Assembly: GCA_020348765.1 (NCBI GenBank)
Contig: CP070753.1
Span: forward strand, 1,074,191 to 1,081,774
Direction of reading: 5' to 3'
DNA from: Burkholderiales bacterium
Lineage (GTDB): Bacteria > Pseudomonadota > Gammaproteobacteria > Burkholderiales > Burkholderiaceae_E
Length of the DNA stretch: 7,584 nt
Of this stretch, positions 1 through 6,412 are shown one piece after another. The notes below the pieces were generated by a model. It did no database searches. It was not told the origin of the DNA and worked only from the letters and a program-made list of their open reading frames with translations. Position 1 is the stretch's first letter. Every line of letters starts with the position of its first letter. The translations under genes were made by a program, and so were the position numbers.

Positions 1-309
1 CGCGTGCTCGGCGCGGCGATGCTCGAGCACGGCGACTCGCCCGAGGCGCTGCTCGCTTACGAGGCGAAGCTGCACGACGACATGTCGGAGCTGGTGCTGC
101 GCAACCGCCAGGCCGGCCCGTTCGGCATGCTCGGCATCGTCGACGAGCGTTGTGGCGGTGTGTTCGAGAACATCGAGGACGTGATGCCACGCCAGGAGAT
201 CGAGCAATTCATGGCGCGGTACAAGGCGGCAGCCGGCTTTGCGATCGAGACGCTGAACCGCGCGCCCCGGACCATTGCGCCCGGTGCGCGGGTGCGCGCC
301 GGGGGCTGA
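1..309 (+). CDS. FAD-dependent monooxygenase, C-terminal fragment
   Basis: This is the last ~102 codons of a gene that begins before the window; the frame is open from base 1 and ends at TGA 307-309. The peptide looks like the C-terminal part of single-component FAD-dependent aromatic hydroxylases/oxidoreductases (UbiH/PobA/PhzS-like). It has an 'EALLAYEAKL' helix, then 'LVLRNRQAGP', then an 'RYKAAAGF...LN' tail typical of the 'flavin-dependent oxidoreductase' subgroup. The nucleotide-binding motifs (GxGxxG, DG, GD) would lie upstream and cannot be seen, so substrate and activity are unknown. The gene runs on the strand opposite the hcm operon and is separated from it by an unrelated gene, so a shared pathway is not implied. 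Family assignment is by recall of C-terminal pattern only and is moderately sure. Confidence 0.7.
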   Translation, partial: RVLGAAMLEHGDSPEALLAYEAKLHDDMSELVLRNRQAGPFGMLGIVDERCGGVFENIEDVMPRQEIEQFMARYKAAAGFAIETLNRAPRTIAPGARVRAGG

Positions 310-495
310 CCGGCCCCGACTTCGACCGACTCGCGCCCGGTCGGCGCCGGCGCTGACGACCTCGTCCCCTGCCCGGCGCGCCCCATCTGTGGGCAATCGG
401 AGGCGAACCGAACGTGTCGACTAGAATCCCGGGCTTCACGGGGAAGATGAGGCGCAGGCGGATGCCTGCCGGCCAAAGCGCGTTGGTGCAAGACA

Positions 496-1455
496 ATGAA
501 GTGGTGGGTTCTCGCGAGTTGCGCCTGCGCTGTCGCCGTTTTCGCTTCGGCGAGCTCGGCCCAGACCTGGAACATCGTCTCGATCGACGGCGCAGCCGCC
601 GCCGGCGAGCCGAGGATGACCTTCTCGCCTGACGGCGCCCTGAGCGTTTCCACCGGCTGCAACCGGCTCCGGGCTTCCGGCCGGATGGACAGCGCCCTCC
701 TCGTGATCGACGCTCCGGTCGCCGCCGAGAAGATCGCCTGCCCGGACGCCGCTCTGGCGGCGCAGGAAAGCGCGATCCTGACCTTGCTGCGTGACAGGGT
801 TTCGGTCGCCTTCGATCCCGTCGCCGGCGTAATGACCCTTGCCGCGAATGGCGTGCGCATCGCGCTTTCGGCCGCTCCCGCGACCTCGGGGCCCGAGCCC
901 TGGCCCACGCATGCCGGTCGCGACCGGCCTGCCGGGGATCCACCCTATCTCAGCGTGTTCGGTCTGCCCGGGCCGTTGAGCCTTCGTGCCGGGCCCGCCT
1001 CGGGGGCCGAGGTCCTCGGCGAGGTCGCCGCGGGCACGGTCCTGCGCAACAGGGGTTGCTCGGGCGGCTGGTGCCAGGTCGAACTGCCGGACGGCAGCCT
1101 CGCCGGCTGGGCCGATGCGGAACGCCTCGAGCCGGCGAACACCGCCCTGCGCGCCGGACGCGGTATCTTCGACGCCACCGGAATCGTCCCCTGCGCCAAG
1201 GGAGCGGGCATGCCGAGCACCGCCTGCCCGTTCGGTGTCGCCCGGTCCGAGAGCGGCGAGGTGACGGTCGTCGTCAGGAGGCCGGACGGCCTGAACCGGG
1301 CGTTGTTCTTCCTGCAGGGGCAATTCGCATTCGCGGACACGAGCGAGGCCGGCGTGGGCCGCCAGGCGTCCGTGCGACGCGAAGCGGGTCTGAACCTCAT
1401 CCGCGTCGGCGACGAACGCTACGAGATACCGGATGCGGTCGCATCGGGCGGCTGA
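496..1455 (+). CDS. Secreted META-like/SH3 domain protein
   Basis: A 319-residue predicted exported protein of unknown precise role. Residues 1-22 form a signal peptide (MKWW, hydrophobic stretch, 'ASASSA' then Q23), which supports the ATG at 496 although no strong Shine-Dalgarno precedes it. Residues ~24-127 resemble the META/HslJ-like domain, with the 'GCNRLRASG' element at 54-62. Residues ~150-212 match a bacterial SH3 domain ('LSLRAGPASGAEVLGEVAAG', 'GGWCQVELPDG', 'AGWADAERLE'). Residues ~220-319 match a C-terminal module often found in such proteins ('FDATG', 'CPFGVAR', 'IRVGDERYEIPDAV'). Cys188/Cys193 and Cys233/Cys244 could form periplasmic disulfides. The 186-bp gap upstream holds a TAGAAT hexamer at 422-427 without a convincing -35 partner, and a weak 6-bp stem at 323-343. 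The gene is convergent with the hcm operon and probably unrelated to it. A cell-envelope or stress role is inference. Confidence 0.8.
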   Translation: MKWWVLASCACAVAVFASASSAQTWNIVSIDGAAAAGEPRMTFSPDGALSVSTGCNRLRASGRMDSALLVIDAPVAAEKIACPDAALAAQESAILTLLRDRVSVAFDPVAGVMTLAANGVRIALSAAPATSGPEPWPTHAGRDRPAGDPPYLSVFGLPGPLSLRAGPASGAEVLGEVAAGTVLRNRGCSGGWCQVELPDGSLAGWADAERLEPANTALRAGRGIFDATGIVPCAKGAGMPSTACPFGVARSESGEVTVVVRRPDGLNRALFFLQGQFAFADTSEAGVGRQASVRREAGLNLIRVGDERYEIPDAVASGG

Positions 1456-1501
1456 CGCTTTCGCGCTTGTCGCACGACCGCCCCTGCGATTCGAGCCGAA
1501 C

Positions 1502-1534
1502 GGCAGGCGGCGCGTATCGAGGCGGCCGTCTGCC
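1502..1534. terminator. Hairpin in convergent gap, possible bidirectional terminator
   Basis: In the 165-bp gap between two convergent genes, GGCAGGCGGC (1502-1511) pairs with GCCGTCTGCC (1525-1534). This gives a 10-bp stem with one G-U wobble and a 13-nt loop. A further AAC/GTT pairing (1499-1501 with 1537-1539) is possible across a 2-nt bulge. Neither strand has a run of T after the stem, so it is not a canonical intrinsic terminator. Its position at the 3' ends of both transcription units is the main argument for a termination or 3'-end protection role. No gene is supported elsewhere in 1456-1620. Confidence 0.35.
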
Positions 1535-1620
1535 CGGTTGCGTCGACCTCTTCACGACCGCCGAGGTGATCGACTGCGCCGCCGAGCGGGCCGAGTGCCG
1601 TGCGCCCTTTGCCGAGCGCT

Positions 1621-3309
1621 CTAGTACACCGGCGTCTCGCGGTAGGTCCCCCACAGCCCCTTCAGCTTCTCGACGATGTCGCCCATCGTGGCGCCGTTTC
1701 GCACCAGTTCGATCGTGACCGGCAGCATGTTCTGCGACTCGTCCTTCGCCGCCGCGACCAGCTGGTCGAGCAGCCGCTCGATCAGCGCGTTGTCGCGTTC
1801 GCGCCGCACGCGCTGCGTGCGCGCGATCTGACGGTCGGCGGTGGTCTGGTCGTACGGATGGACCTCGATGTCCTGCTGCTCGTCGGGCTCGACGTAGCGG
1901 TTGACCCCGATCACCGGCTTGTCGCCGGACTGCTTGCGCAACGCGGTCTCGTAGGCGAAATCGGAGATGTGCTTCTGGAACCAGCCCTGCTCGATCAGCT
2001 TGATCGTGCCGCCGCGGCTGTCGACCTCCTGCAGGATCTCGAAGATGCGGCGCTCGTACTCGGTGGTCAGCGCCTCGACATAGTAGGAGCCGCCAAGCGG
2101 GTCGATCACGTTGGTGACGTTGGTTTCCTCGGAGATCACCTGCTGCGTGCGCAGCGACATCTTCATCGCCTCCTCGGTCGGGATCGCGAACGCCTCGTCG
2201 TAGCCGTTGGTGTGCAGCGACTGCGCCCCGCCCAGCACCGCCGAGAGCGCCTGCAGCGCGGTGCGCACGATGTTGACCTTGTGCTGCGGCTTGGTCAGGG
2301 TCGCGGCGGCGGTCTGGCAGTGGAAGCGCAGCCGCATCGATTCCGGGTTCTGCGCCCCGAAACGCTCCTTCATGATCTTCGCGTAGCAGCGGCGCAGCGC
2401 GCGGAACTTGGCGACCTCCTCGAAGAAATCGCCTTGCGAGACGAAGAAGAATGCCAGCCGCGGCGCGAACTCGTCGACGTTCATGCCGGTCCTGGTGACT
2501 TCCTCGACGTACACGATCAGGTTGGCGAGCGTGAAGGCGGCTTCCTGCAGCGGCGAGGAGCCCGCCTCCGAGATGTGGTAGCCGGAGATGTTGATCGGGT
2601 TGTAGCGCTTCATGTTGCGCGCGCAGTAGGTGATGCAGTCGCGCACGATGCGCACCGACGGCGCGATCGGATAGATGTACTCCTTCTGCGCCATGTACTC
2701 CTTCAGGATGTCGGCCTGGATCGTGCCGGACAGCTTGTTCAGGTCGTAGCCGCGCTCTTGCGCGAGCGCAACGTACATCGCGAGCAGGATCCACGCGCTC
2801 GGGTTGATCGTCATCGACACCGAGATACGCTCGAGGTCGATGCCGTCGAATAGCGCCTGCATGTCGGCGAGCGTGTCGATCGCGACGCCCTCGCGCCCGA
2901 CTTCGCCCTCGCTCATCGGGTGGTCCGAGTCGTAGCCCATCAGGGTCGGCATGTCGAAGTCGGTCGAGATGCCGGTCTGTCCCTGCGCGATCAGGTACTT
3001 GAAGCGCTGGTTGGTGTCCTCGCCGGTGCCGAAGCCGGCGATCTGCCGCATGGTCCAGGTGCGGCTGCGGTACATGGTCGGGTACGGGCCGCGCGTGAAC
3101 GGGTACCTGCCGGGCAGGCCGATGTCCTCGAGCGGCGTGTCGGCGATGTCGGCCGCCGTGTACACGCGCTTGACGGCGAAGTCGCCGGTAGTGAAGAACT
3201 GCTCCCTGCGTTCGGCCTGCTTGCGCAGGAAGGTCTCGACTTCACGCGCCTCCCAGCCGGAACGCTCCTCTTCCAGCCTGGCGGCGGTCTGCGGATCAAG
3301 CCAGTCCAT
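1621..3309 (-). CDS. hcmA: 2-hydroxyisobutyryl-CoA mutase, large subunit
   Basis: Catalytic subunit (562 aa) of a coenzyme B12-dependent acyl-CoA mutase, interconverting 2-hydroxyisobutyryl-CoA and (S)-3-hydroxybutyryl-CoA by a radical carbon-skeleton rearrangement. The whole chain is the TIM-barrel substrate domain of the methylmalonyl-CoA mutase family ('[13 protein letters not shown]', '[12 protein letters not shown]', '[10 protein letters not shown]', '[11 protein letters not shown]', '[12 protein letters not shown]'). It stops before any B12-binding domain, which is encoded separately at 5719-6126. Conserved catalytic residues are Gln198 and His245. Specificity residues are Ile90 ('MRQIAGF'), Asp117 ('STDFDM') and Gln208 ('EYMAQKEY'). 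Methylmalonyl-CoA mutase has Tyr89 and Arg207 there, isobutyryl-CoA mutase Phe and Gln, and A. tertiaricarbonis HcmA Ile90, Asp117 and Gln208. Start: an AAGGAG box (3317-3322) lies 7 nt before the ATG, inside the end of meaB, with a 14-bp gene overlap. It is the last gene of the operon. Substrate is inferred from these residues and neighbours. Confidence 0.92.
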   Translation of the reverse strand: MDWLDPQTAARLEEERSGWEAREVETFLRKQAERREQFFTTGDFAVKRVYTAADIADTPLEDIGLPGRYPFTRGPYPTMYRSRTWTMRQIAGFGTGEDTNQRFKYLIAQGQTGISTDFDMPTLMGYDSDHPMSEGEVGREGVAIDTLADMQALFDGIDLERISVSMTINPSAWILLAMYVALAQERGYDLNKLSGTIQADILKEYMAQKEYIYPIAPSVRIVRDCITYCARNMKRYNPINISGYHISEAGSSPLQEAAFTLANLIVYVEEVTRTGMNVDEFAPRLAFFFVSQGDFFEEVAKFRALRRCYAKIMKERFGAQNPESMRLRFHCQTAAATLTKPQHKVNIVRTALQALSAVLGGAQSLHTNGYDEAFAIPTEEAMKMSLRTQQVISEETNVTNVIDPLGGSYYVEALTTEYERRIFEILQEVDSRGGTIKLIEQGWFQKHISDFAYETALRKQSGDKPVIGVNRYVEPDEQQDIEVHPYDQTTADRQIARTQRVRRERDNALIERLLDQLVAAAKDESQNMLPVTIELVRNGATMGDIVEKLKGLWGTYRETPVY

Positions 3310-4276
3310 GTCCGTACTCCTTGCGTATCGTCGCGTCGATCAGCGCGCGCGCCGCGGCATACGGGTCGGCGTCGCGCTCGGCGAGCTGGGCCGCGAGCGG
3401 CGGCGCCAGCAGCGCGGCGCCCGAGCCGAAGCGCTCGAGCAGCACCGTCTCGGCGGTCTTCAGCAGGCGGAACAACGCGACGCGCCGGCGCCGCTCGAGC
3501 CCGAGCTCACCGGCGAACGCGGCACGGTGCTCGGCGATCTTCGTCACCAGTTCTTCGATGCCCTGGCCGCTGTAAGAACTGACGCCGATCACCGGGATCT
3601 GCCACGTCGGCTTCGCCTTCGTCAACGCACCGAGCGTGAGCATCTGCTTCAGGTCGGTCAGCGTGCGGTGCGCGTCGTCGCGGTCGCACTTGGAGACCAC
3701 GTGGATGTCGGCGATCTCCAGGATCCCGGCCTTGATCGCCTGGATCTCGTCGCCCAGCCCCGGCGCCGAGACCACCAGCGTCGTGTCCGAGGCATGCGCG
3801 ATCTCGACTTCGTCCTGGCCGACACCGACCGTTTCGATGATGATGGTCGAGTAGCCTGCGACGTCCAGGATGTCGCAGGCGTCGAGCGCGGCGCGCGCCA
3901 TGCCGCCGGTGGCGCCGCGCGTGGCCATGCTGCGGATGAACACGCCCGGGTCGTTGGCGAGCTCGGTCATCCGGATCCGGTCGCCGAGGATGGCACCGCC
4001 CGAATACGGGCTCGACGGGTCGACCGCGACGATGCCGACCTTCTCGCCGCGCGCGCGCAGGACGTGAGTGAGCTTCGCCACCAGCGTCGACTTGCCGCTG
4101 CCGGGCACGCCGGTCAGCCCGATCACGTGTGCGCGGCCGGCGCGGCGGTAGATCAGCGCCAGCGCCGCGCGCGCTTCCTCGGTGCTGGCTTCGGCGCGCG
4201 AGATCAGGCGGCCGACCGCGCGCAGGTCACCGGCGACGGCGCGTTCGGCCAGCGTCTGGGACGGAACGTAGCTCAT
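3296..4276 (-). CDS. meaB: MeaB-type GTPase, mutase chaperone
   Basis: A 326-aa G3E-family P-loop GTPase of the MeaB/ArgK group. Such proteins gate adenosylcobalamin loading into acyl-CoA mutases, eject damaged cofactor and protect the enzyme from inactivation. Visible motifs are Walker A 'GVPGSGKST' (56-64), the switch region 'DPSSPYSGGAILGDR' (86-100), 'ETVGVGQDEVE' (148-158), and a G4-position 'SKCD' (195-198) where NKxD is the classical form. The length fits the family and includes the C-terminal dimerisation arm. Start: ATG at 4276 overlaps the stop of the ligase gene as ATGA, so translation is probably coupled; no clear Shine-Dalgarno is present. The open frame continues far upstream across the ligase gene, but that extension has no family similarity. 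Lying between the ligase and the mutase large subunit, it should serve HcmAB; the homologue in known hcm clusters is, from memory, called MeaH. Confidence 0.93.
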   Translation of the reverse strand: MSYVPSQTLAERAVAGDLRAVGRLISRAEASTEEARAALALIYRRAGRAHVIGLTGVPGSGKSTLVAKLTHVLRARGEKVGIVAVDPSSPYSGGAILGDRIRMTELANDPGVFIRSMATRGATGGMARAALDACDILDVAGYSTIIIETVGVGQDEVEIAHASDTTLVVSAPGLGDEIQAIKAGILEIADIHVVSKCDRDDAHRTLTDLKQMLTLGALTKAKPTWQIPVIGVSSYSGQGIEELVTKIAEHRAAFAGELGLERRRRVALFRLLKTAETVLLERFGSGAALLAPPLAAQLAERDADPYAAARALIDATIRKEYGHGLA

Positions 4277-5706
4277 CGGCGTGCGCGATCGAGCTCGGCG
4301 TTCATGGCGCGGAACGCTGCGCGATCGTCGATCACGCGGCGCGCCTTGAAGTCGGTGCGCGGAATCGAGCCCGGCGCGACGATCTCGACGCGGGTGCGGA
4401 TTCCGAGCACCGCCTGCAGCTTGCGCGCGACCTCGGCGCGAAACGCATCGGCTGCCGCGGCGCCGGCGCGGTGCGTGGCCTCGTCCGGCTCCACGCGCAG
4501 CAGCAGTTCGTCCATCGCCGCCTCGCGCGTGATGACGATGCGGTGCTCGCCGCCGTAGTGCGCGAGCTGGTTCAGGGCGGCATCGATCTCGCTCGGATAG
4601 ATGTTCTCGCCGCGGATCGTGAACATGTCGTCGATGCGCCCGAAGATCCCGTTCGGAAGCCGCGGATAGGTGCGGCCACAGGGCGCCGGCTCGTCGGTCC
4701 ACAGCGTCAGGTCGCCCGACAGCAGCCGGATCATCGGCTGCGAGGTGCGCTCGAGGTGCGTGTACACCGGCGTGCCGCGGCTGCCGTACGGCACGCGCCG
4801 CATCGTCTGCGGGTCGCACACCTCGGTGTAGACGATGTCCTGCCAGCACAGCATGCCGCTCGTCTGCGCGCTGCCGGCGACGCTCATCCACGGCGTCATC
4901 TCGGCCATCGAGCCGCTGTCGAACACCCTGGCGCCGTACAGTTCCTCGATGCGGTCGCGCACGCCGGGCACCGACGCGCCGGGCTCGCCAGAGAAGAACA
5001 GGTACTTCAGCCCGAAGTCGCGCGGGTTCAGACCTTCGTCCCGGGCCACGTCGGCCAGGTGCAGCGCATAGCTCGGCGTGCCGTAGAAGCCCTGCGGCTT
5101 CATCAGGTTCAGCCACTGCGCGCAGCGCACGCTCATGCCCGGGGCGCCGGCGCCGAACGGAAACGCCTTGGCGCCGAGCCGCTCGGCGCCCGCCAGCGCG
5201 CCCCAGCTGCCCAGGTACAGGCTGAAGATCGCGGCCACGCAGATCATGTCGCCGGGCCGCATGCCCATGCCCCACATGATCCGGGCATGCGCGTTGGCCA
5301 TGGCGCGCCAGTCGCCGCGCCCGACCGCGAACGCGGTCGGCCGGCCCGTGGTGCCGCTGGTGCCGTGCACGTGGAACACCTCGTGGTCCGGCACGCACAG
5401 GTAGTCGCCGAAGGGCGGGCAGGCGTTCTGCGCTTCGCGCAGGTCCTGCTTGGTGACGACCGGCACCTTCTGCTCGAAGTCTTCGAGCGATGCGAGCTGG
5501 CTGGGATGAAAGCCGGCCGCGTCCCACTTGCGGCGGTAGAACGGCGCGTGCTCGTACGCGTAGCCGCACACCTGCCGCAGCCGCTCGATGATCGCGCGTT
5601 CGCGCTCGCCGGCGGGCATCGTCTCGCGCCGCGGGAACCAGTGCCTGCTGTCGGCCGGCGGCAGGTAGTTCTCGTCGTACGCCGGCGGGTAGGACCAGGA
5701 CTCCAC
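4273..5706 (-). CDS. hcl: 2-hydroxyisobutyrate--CoA ligase (PaaK family)
   Basis: A 477-aa adenylate-forming acyl-CoA ligase of the phenylacetate-CoA ligase (PaaK) type. It converts a carboxylate, ATP and CoA into the acyl-CoA via an acyl-AMP. Motifs: nucleotide-binding loop 'HGTSGTTGRPT' (114-124), 'YGTPSYA' (208-214), 'SGEPG' (239-243), hinge-region 'GRIDDMFTIRGENIYPSEID' (356-375), and a C-terminal 'RTDFKARRVID' with likely catalytic Lys454. The family alone does not fix the substrate. 2-Hydroxyisobutyrate is inferred from its place inside an operon for 2-hydroxyisobutyryl-CoA mutase, where a ligase of this type is known in the A. tertiaricarbonis cluster. The start is a GTG at 5706, with a purine-rich GGGGCGAG just upstream and 12 bp after the hcmB stop. 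An arylacetate substrate is the main alternative but fits the neighbours poorly. Confidence 0.85.
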   Translation of the reverse strand: MESWSYPPAYDENYLPPADSRHWFPRRETMPAGERERAIIERLRQVCGYAYEHAPFYRRKWDAAGFHPSQLASLEDFEQKVPVVTKQDLREAQNACPPFGDYLCVPDHEVFHVHGTSGTTGRPTAFAVGRGDWRAMANAHARIMWGMGMRPGDMICVAAIFSLYLGSWGALAGAERLGAKAFPFGAGAPGMSVRCAQWLNLMKPQGFYGTPSYALHLADVARDEGLNPRDFGLKYLFFSGEPGASVPGVRDRIEELYGARVFDSGSMAEMTPWMSVAGSAQTSGMLCWQDIVYTEVCDPQTMRRVPYGSRGTPVYTHLERTSQPMIRLLSGDLTLWTDEPAPCGRTYPRLPNGIFGRIDDMFTIRGENIYPSEIDAALNQLAHYGGEHRIVITREAAMDELLLRVEPDEATHRAGAAAADAFRAEVARKLQAVLGIRTRVEIVAPGSIPRTDFKARRVIDDRAAFRAMNAELDRARR

Positions 5707-5718
5707 GGCTCGCCCCGC

Positions 5719-6126
5719 TCAGCGCGGCCCGCGTTCGGCGACCAGGCGCGTCAGCGTGTCGACGATCGCCTGCGGCGGCGTGTCCTGCAGCAGCACCTCG
5801 CGCACGCCCATCTGCTTGATCGCGATCACGTCCTCGTCGGGCATCACGCCGCCCGCGACGACGATGATGTCGTCGGCGCCGCGCTCGCCGAGCAGCTTGA
5901 AGAGCCTGGGGAACACGGTGAGCTGCACGCCGGACAGCAGGCTGACGCCGAGGATGTCCACGTCCTCCTGGATCGCCGTGTTGACGACTTCCTCGGGCGT
6001 GCGATGCAGGCCCGAGTAGATGACGTCCATGCCGGCGTCGCGCAGCGTGCGCGCGACCACCTTGACGCCACGGTCGTGGCCGTCGAGCCCGACCTTGGCA
6101 AGGAGAACGCGAATCGGAGTGTTCAT
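5719..6126 (-). CDS. hcmB: 2-hydroxyisobutyryl-CoA mutase, small B12-binding subunit
   Basis: A 135-aa protein that is essentially one cobalamin-binding Rossmann domain. It carries the base-off/His-on signature DxHxxG as Asp15-Gly-His17-Asp-Arg-Gly20, preceded by the conserved Lys11 (equivalent to Lys604 of methylmalonyl-CoA mutase). The SxL element is Ser62-Leu-Leu64 and the GG element is Gly92-Gly93 ('VVAGGVMPDED'). His17 should be the lower axial ligand of cobalt. It pairs with HcmA to form the mutase. The frame is open well upstream, but the family starts at 'MNTPIRVLLAKVG', so ATG 6126 is chosen. No recognisable Shine-Dalgarno precedes it, which is odd for the first gene of an operon. 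It is separated from hcmA by the ligase and GTPase genes (about 2.4 kb). Assignment to HCM rather than to another two-subunit mutase rests on the hcmA residues. Confidence 0.9.
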   Translation of the reverse strand: MNTPIRVLLAKVGLDGHDRGVKVVARTLRDAGMDVIYSGLHRTPEEVVNTAIQEDVDILGVSLLSGVQLTVFPRLFKLLGERGADDIIVVAGGVMPDEDVIAIKQMGVREVLLQDTPPQAIVDTLTRLVAERGPR

Positions 6127-6209
6127 CGAGGGCGAGAAGTCCGGGTGGCGATGCGGGAGGCGGGCGCGACGGCAGGAAGGGTTTTGAAGGCGCCCGATTC
6201 GCTGAACAA

Positions 6210-6239
6210 ACTGTATCGAAGGCCCTGCCAGGCCGTCAA
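6210..6239 (-). promoter_or_regulatory. Candidate sigma-70 promoter of the hcm operon
   Basis: On the minus strand, TTGACG (6239-6234) matches five of six bases of the -35 consensus. It is followed after 18 bp by TACAGT (6215-6210), four of six for the -10; GATACA is an alternative at 16 bp. The start would fall near 6203, giving a leader of roughly 77 nt before hcmB. A GGCC-N6-GGCC inverted repeat sits in the spacer. This is the best-looking promoter found upstream of hcmB, but no transcription data support it. Confidence 0.4.
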
Positions 6240-6248
6240 TGTCACGGC

Positions 6249-6291
6249 GTGCCCGGGCCGGCCAAGGCGGGAACCCGCGTCTGCCGGGCAC
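6249..6291. repeat. Nested inverted repeat in divergent control region
   Basis: Perfect 8-bp arms GTGCCCGG (6249-6256) and CCGGGCAC (6284-6291) enclose a second short stem, GCGG (6267-6270) and CCGC (6275-6278) around a GAAC loop. It lies between the candidate promoters of the hcm operon and the hydrolase, upstream of both -35 boxes. It could be an operator or an extragenic palindrome. In DNA this GC-rich, short inverted repeats also arise by chance, so function is uncertain. Confidence 0.4.
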
Positions 6292-6304
6292 CGCAAACCG
6301 GAGC

Positions 6305-6341
6305 GGGCTGAAGTCCGCATGGGCTGAAGTCCGCATGGGCT
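6305..6341 (+). repeat. 16-bp tandem repeat, two copies plus 5 bases
   Basis: The unit GGGCTGAAGTCCGCAT occurs at 6305-6320 and again, identically, at 6321-6336, followed by GGGCT (6337-6341). Each unit can fold on a TGAA loop: GCGGGC/GTCCGC in the first copy, and GGGC/GTCC with an extra T-G wobble in the second. The array ends on the -35 region of the candidate hydrolase promoter. The GGCTGAAG core is reminiscent of REP-type palindromes, but this is only a resemblance. Confidence 0.85.
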
Positions 6342-6370
6342 TGATCGTGCTCCGTGCCGCAATGCATACT
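6341..6370 (+). promoter_or_regulatory. Candidate sigma-70 promoter of the hydrolase/permease unit
   Basis: TTGATC (6341-6346) and CATACT (6365-6370) are spaced by 18 bp, each matching four of six consensus bases, with TG immediately before the -10. The start would be near 6377, about 36 nt before the hydrolase ATG. CGCATGGG (6332-6339) abuts the -35, and its inverted copy CCCATGCG (6372-6379) lies just after the -10, so inverted sites bracket the promoter, as in a repressor-controlled promoter. Function is inference. Confidence 0.4.
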
Positions 6371-6399
6371 CCCCATGCGTCAACCAGACGCTACCAGCC

Positions 6400-6406
6400 G
6401 GAAGGA
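6400..6406 (+). promoter_or_regulatory. Ribosome binding site fixing the hydrolase start
   Basis: GGAAGGA lies 6 nt before the ATG at 6413. It decides the start, because the frame is open back to 6239 but the extra 58 codons cross the repeats and candidate promoter and have no family similarity. Confidence 0.75.
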
Positions 6407-6412
6407 ACGCGG

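Noticed and set aside
323..343. Hairpin CGACCG/CGGTCG as terminator of the monooxygenase gene
   Set aside because: Only a 6-bp stem with a 9-nt loop and no T-run; expected by chance at this GC content.
436..1323. 295-codon minus-strand open frame opposite the META/SH3 gene
   Set aside because: Low-complexity Gly/Arg/Pro-rich translation; the plus-strand frame has a signal peptide and recognisable domains.
1456..1620. A small gene or gene remnant in the convergent gap
   Set aside because: No frame has a ribosome binding site plus family-like peptide; only the hairpin stands out.
1600..2853. 417-codon plus-strand open frame opposite hcmA
   Set aside because: Composition of a mirror frame (repeated LVV, DRDR, QRL patterns) and full overlap with a well-supported gene.
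1621..3309. Methylmalonyl-CoA or isobutyryl-CoA mutase as the name for the large subunit
   Set aside because: Position 90 is Ile, not Tyr (MCM) or Phe (ICM); position 208 is Gln, not the Arg of MCM; Asp117 is the HCM-specific residue.
3296..5569. A 757-residue fusion of MeaB to an N-terminal extension
   Set aside because: The extra part is an alternative frame of the ligase gene and is Arg/Ala-rich; the family start 'MSYVPSQTLAERAV' at 4276 overlaps the ligase stop as ATGA.
4129..6327. 732-codon open frame on the plus strand opposite the ligase and hcmB
   Set aside because: It is antisense to genes with clear family motifs, is rich in Arg/Ala/His/Val as GC-rich shadow frames are, and shows no domain.
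5719..6336. 205-residue version of the small mutase subunit
   Set aside because: The extra 70 residues lie across the candidate promoter region and have no family similarity; the domain starts at 'MNTPIRVLLAK'.
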